DNA of 5,578 bases, from the NCBI GenBank assembly GCA_964542255.1, contig CAZITV010000154.1, positions 1-5,578 of the forward strand. Direction: 5' to 3'. Made by a program: the position numbers and the translations under genes. Each line of letters starts with the position of its first letter. The stretch's first letter is position 1. Below are positions 5,431-5,578 of this stretch, in pieces. The notes under the pieces are model-generated. The model saw only the letters and a list, made by a program, of their open reading frames with translations. It searched no databases and was not told where the DNA came from. Source of the stretch: CAYMSF01 sp964542255. GTDB taxonomy: Bacteria; Verrucomicrobiota; Lentisphaeria; Victivallales; Victivallaceae.

Positions 5431-5578
5431 GAGGTAATTGTAAAAGTATTTTTGAAAAGAGTTCTGCAGGATTTTTCGAAGATTTTGGCGTATTTAAGCG
5501 AAATCAGGCGTAGCAACGCTACGTAAAATGAGCTTAAATAGCCAAAATCCCGAAAAAGACGCAAAAGTCTCAAAATAG
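5431..5578. repeat. large imperfect palindromic repeat, copy B (runs to window end)
   Basis: This is the opposite-orientation partner of the element at about 4109-4267. The shared GAGGTAATTG / CAATTACCTC edge is at 5431-5440, and the match continues to the last base. The core hairpin CGTAGC-AAC-GCTACG (5509-5523) is perfect here. Outer arms pair GATTTTGGCGTATTTAAGC (about 5481-5499) with GCTTAAATAGCCAAAATC (5532-5549), with one unpaired base. It starts six bases past the URO-D stop codon, so it may double as a transcript-end hairpin. The right boundary may lie outside the window. Confidence 0.65.

Noticed and set aside
5313..5573. An 86-codon minus-strand frame at the window end
   Set aside because: It is half palindromic repeat and half antisense of the URO-D gene, with no recognisable protein features.
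4109..5578. A composite transposon carrying the URO-D gene
   Set aside because: The flanking repeats encode no transposase and are internally palindromic. The right boundary is cut by the window end, so no target duplication can be checked. Kept only as a hypothesis in the findings.

Overview
The window looks like chromosomal DNA of a Lentisphaerota-type (PVC group) bacterium, probably an environmental or gut genome. Three things point there. There is a micro-ORF carrying the MKKxFTLIELLVVIAI prepilin leader that is heavily repeated in those genomes. Each of two divergent loci has an AraC-type regulator. The intergenic DNA is crowded with dispersed repeats. The assignment is an inference from gene style, not from a marker gene.

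Layout: 1-384 is gene-free and holds fragments of dispersed repeats. An AraC-family regulator (385-1230, minus) diverges from a URO-D superfamily protein (1384-2454, plus) across a 153-bp AT-rich region with a 12-bp bulged dyad. Next come about 485 bp of non-coding DNA made of stacked repeats: an ACCAC-GAA type repeat tract, a second copy of a repeat also seen near the window start, and inside that copy a 160-bp MITE-like element with 19-bp perfect inverted ends and a near-perfect 10-bp flanking duplication. A second AraC-family regulator (2940-3728, minus) diverges from a 49-residue pseudopilin stub (3943-4092, plus). A second, distantly related URO-D superfamily protein (4298-5425, plus) is bracketed by two copies of a large palindromic repeat in opposite orientation.

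Functional reading: the two URO-D proteins lack the HemE N-terminal signature and carry the H-x-C metal-site motif of the MtaA/MtbA/CmuA branch. They are therefore more likely corrinoid- or thiol-linked methyltransferase-like enzymes than heme-pathway decarboxylases. Each probably answers to its divergent AraC regulator, which senses an unknown small molecule. No corrinoid protein, transporter or transposase gene lies in the window, so substrate and pathway cannot be set.

I see no new defence or signalling system. The strongest leads are the nested insertion with a partial empty site in the same window, and the inverted palindromic repeats around the second URO-D gene.
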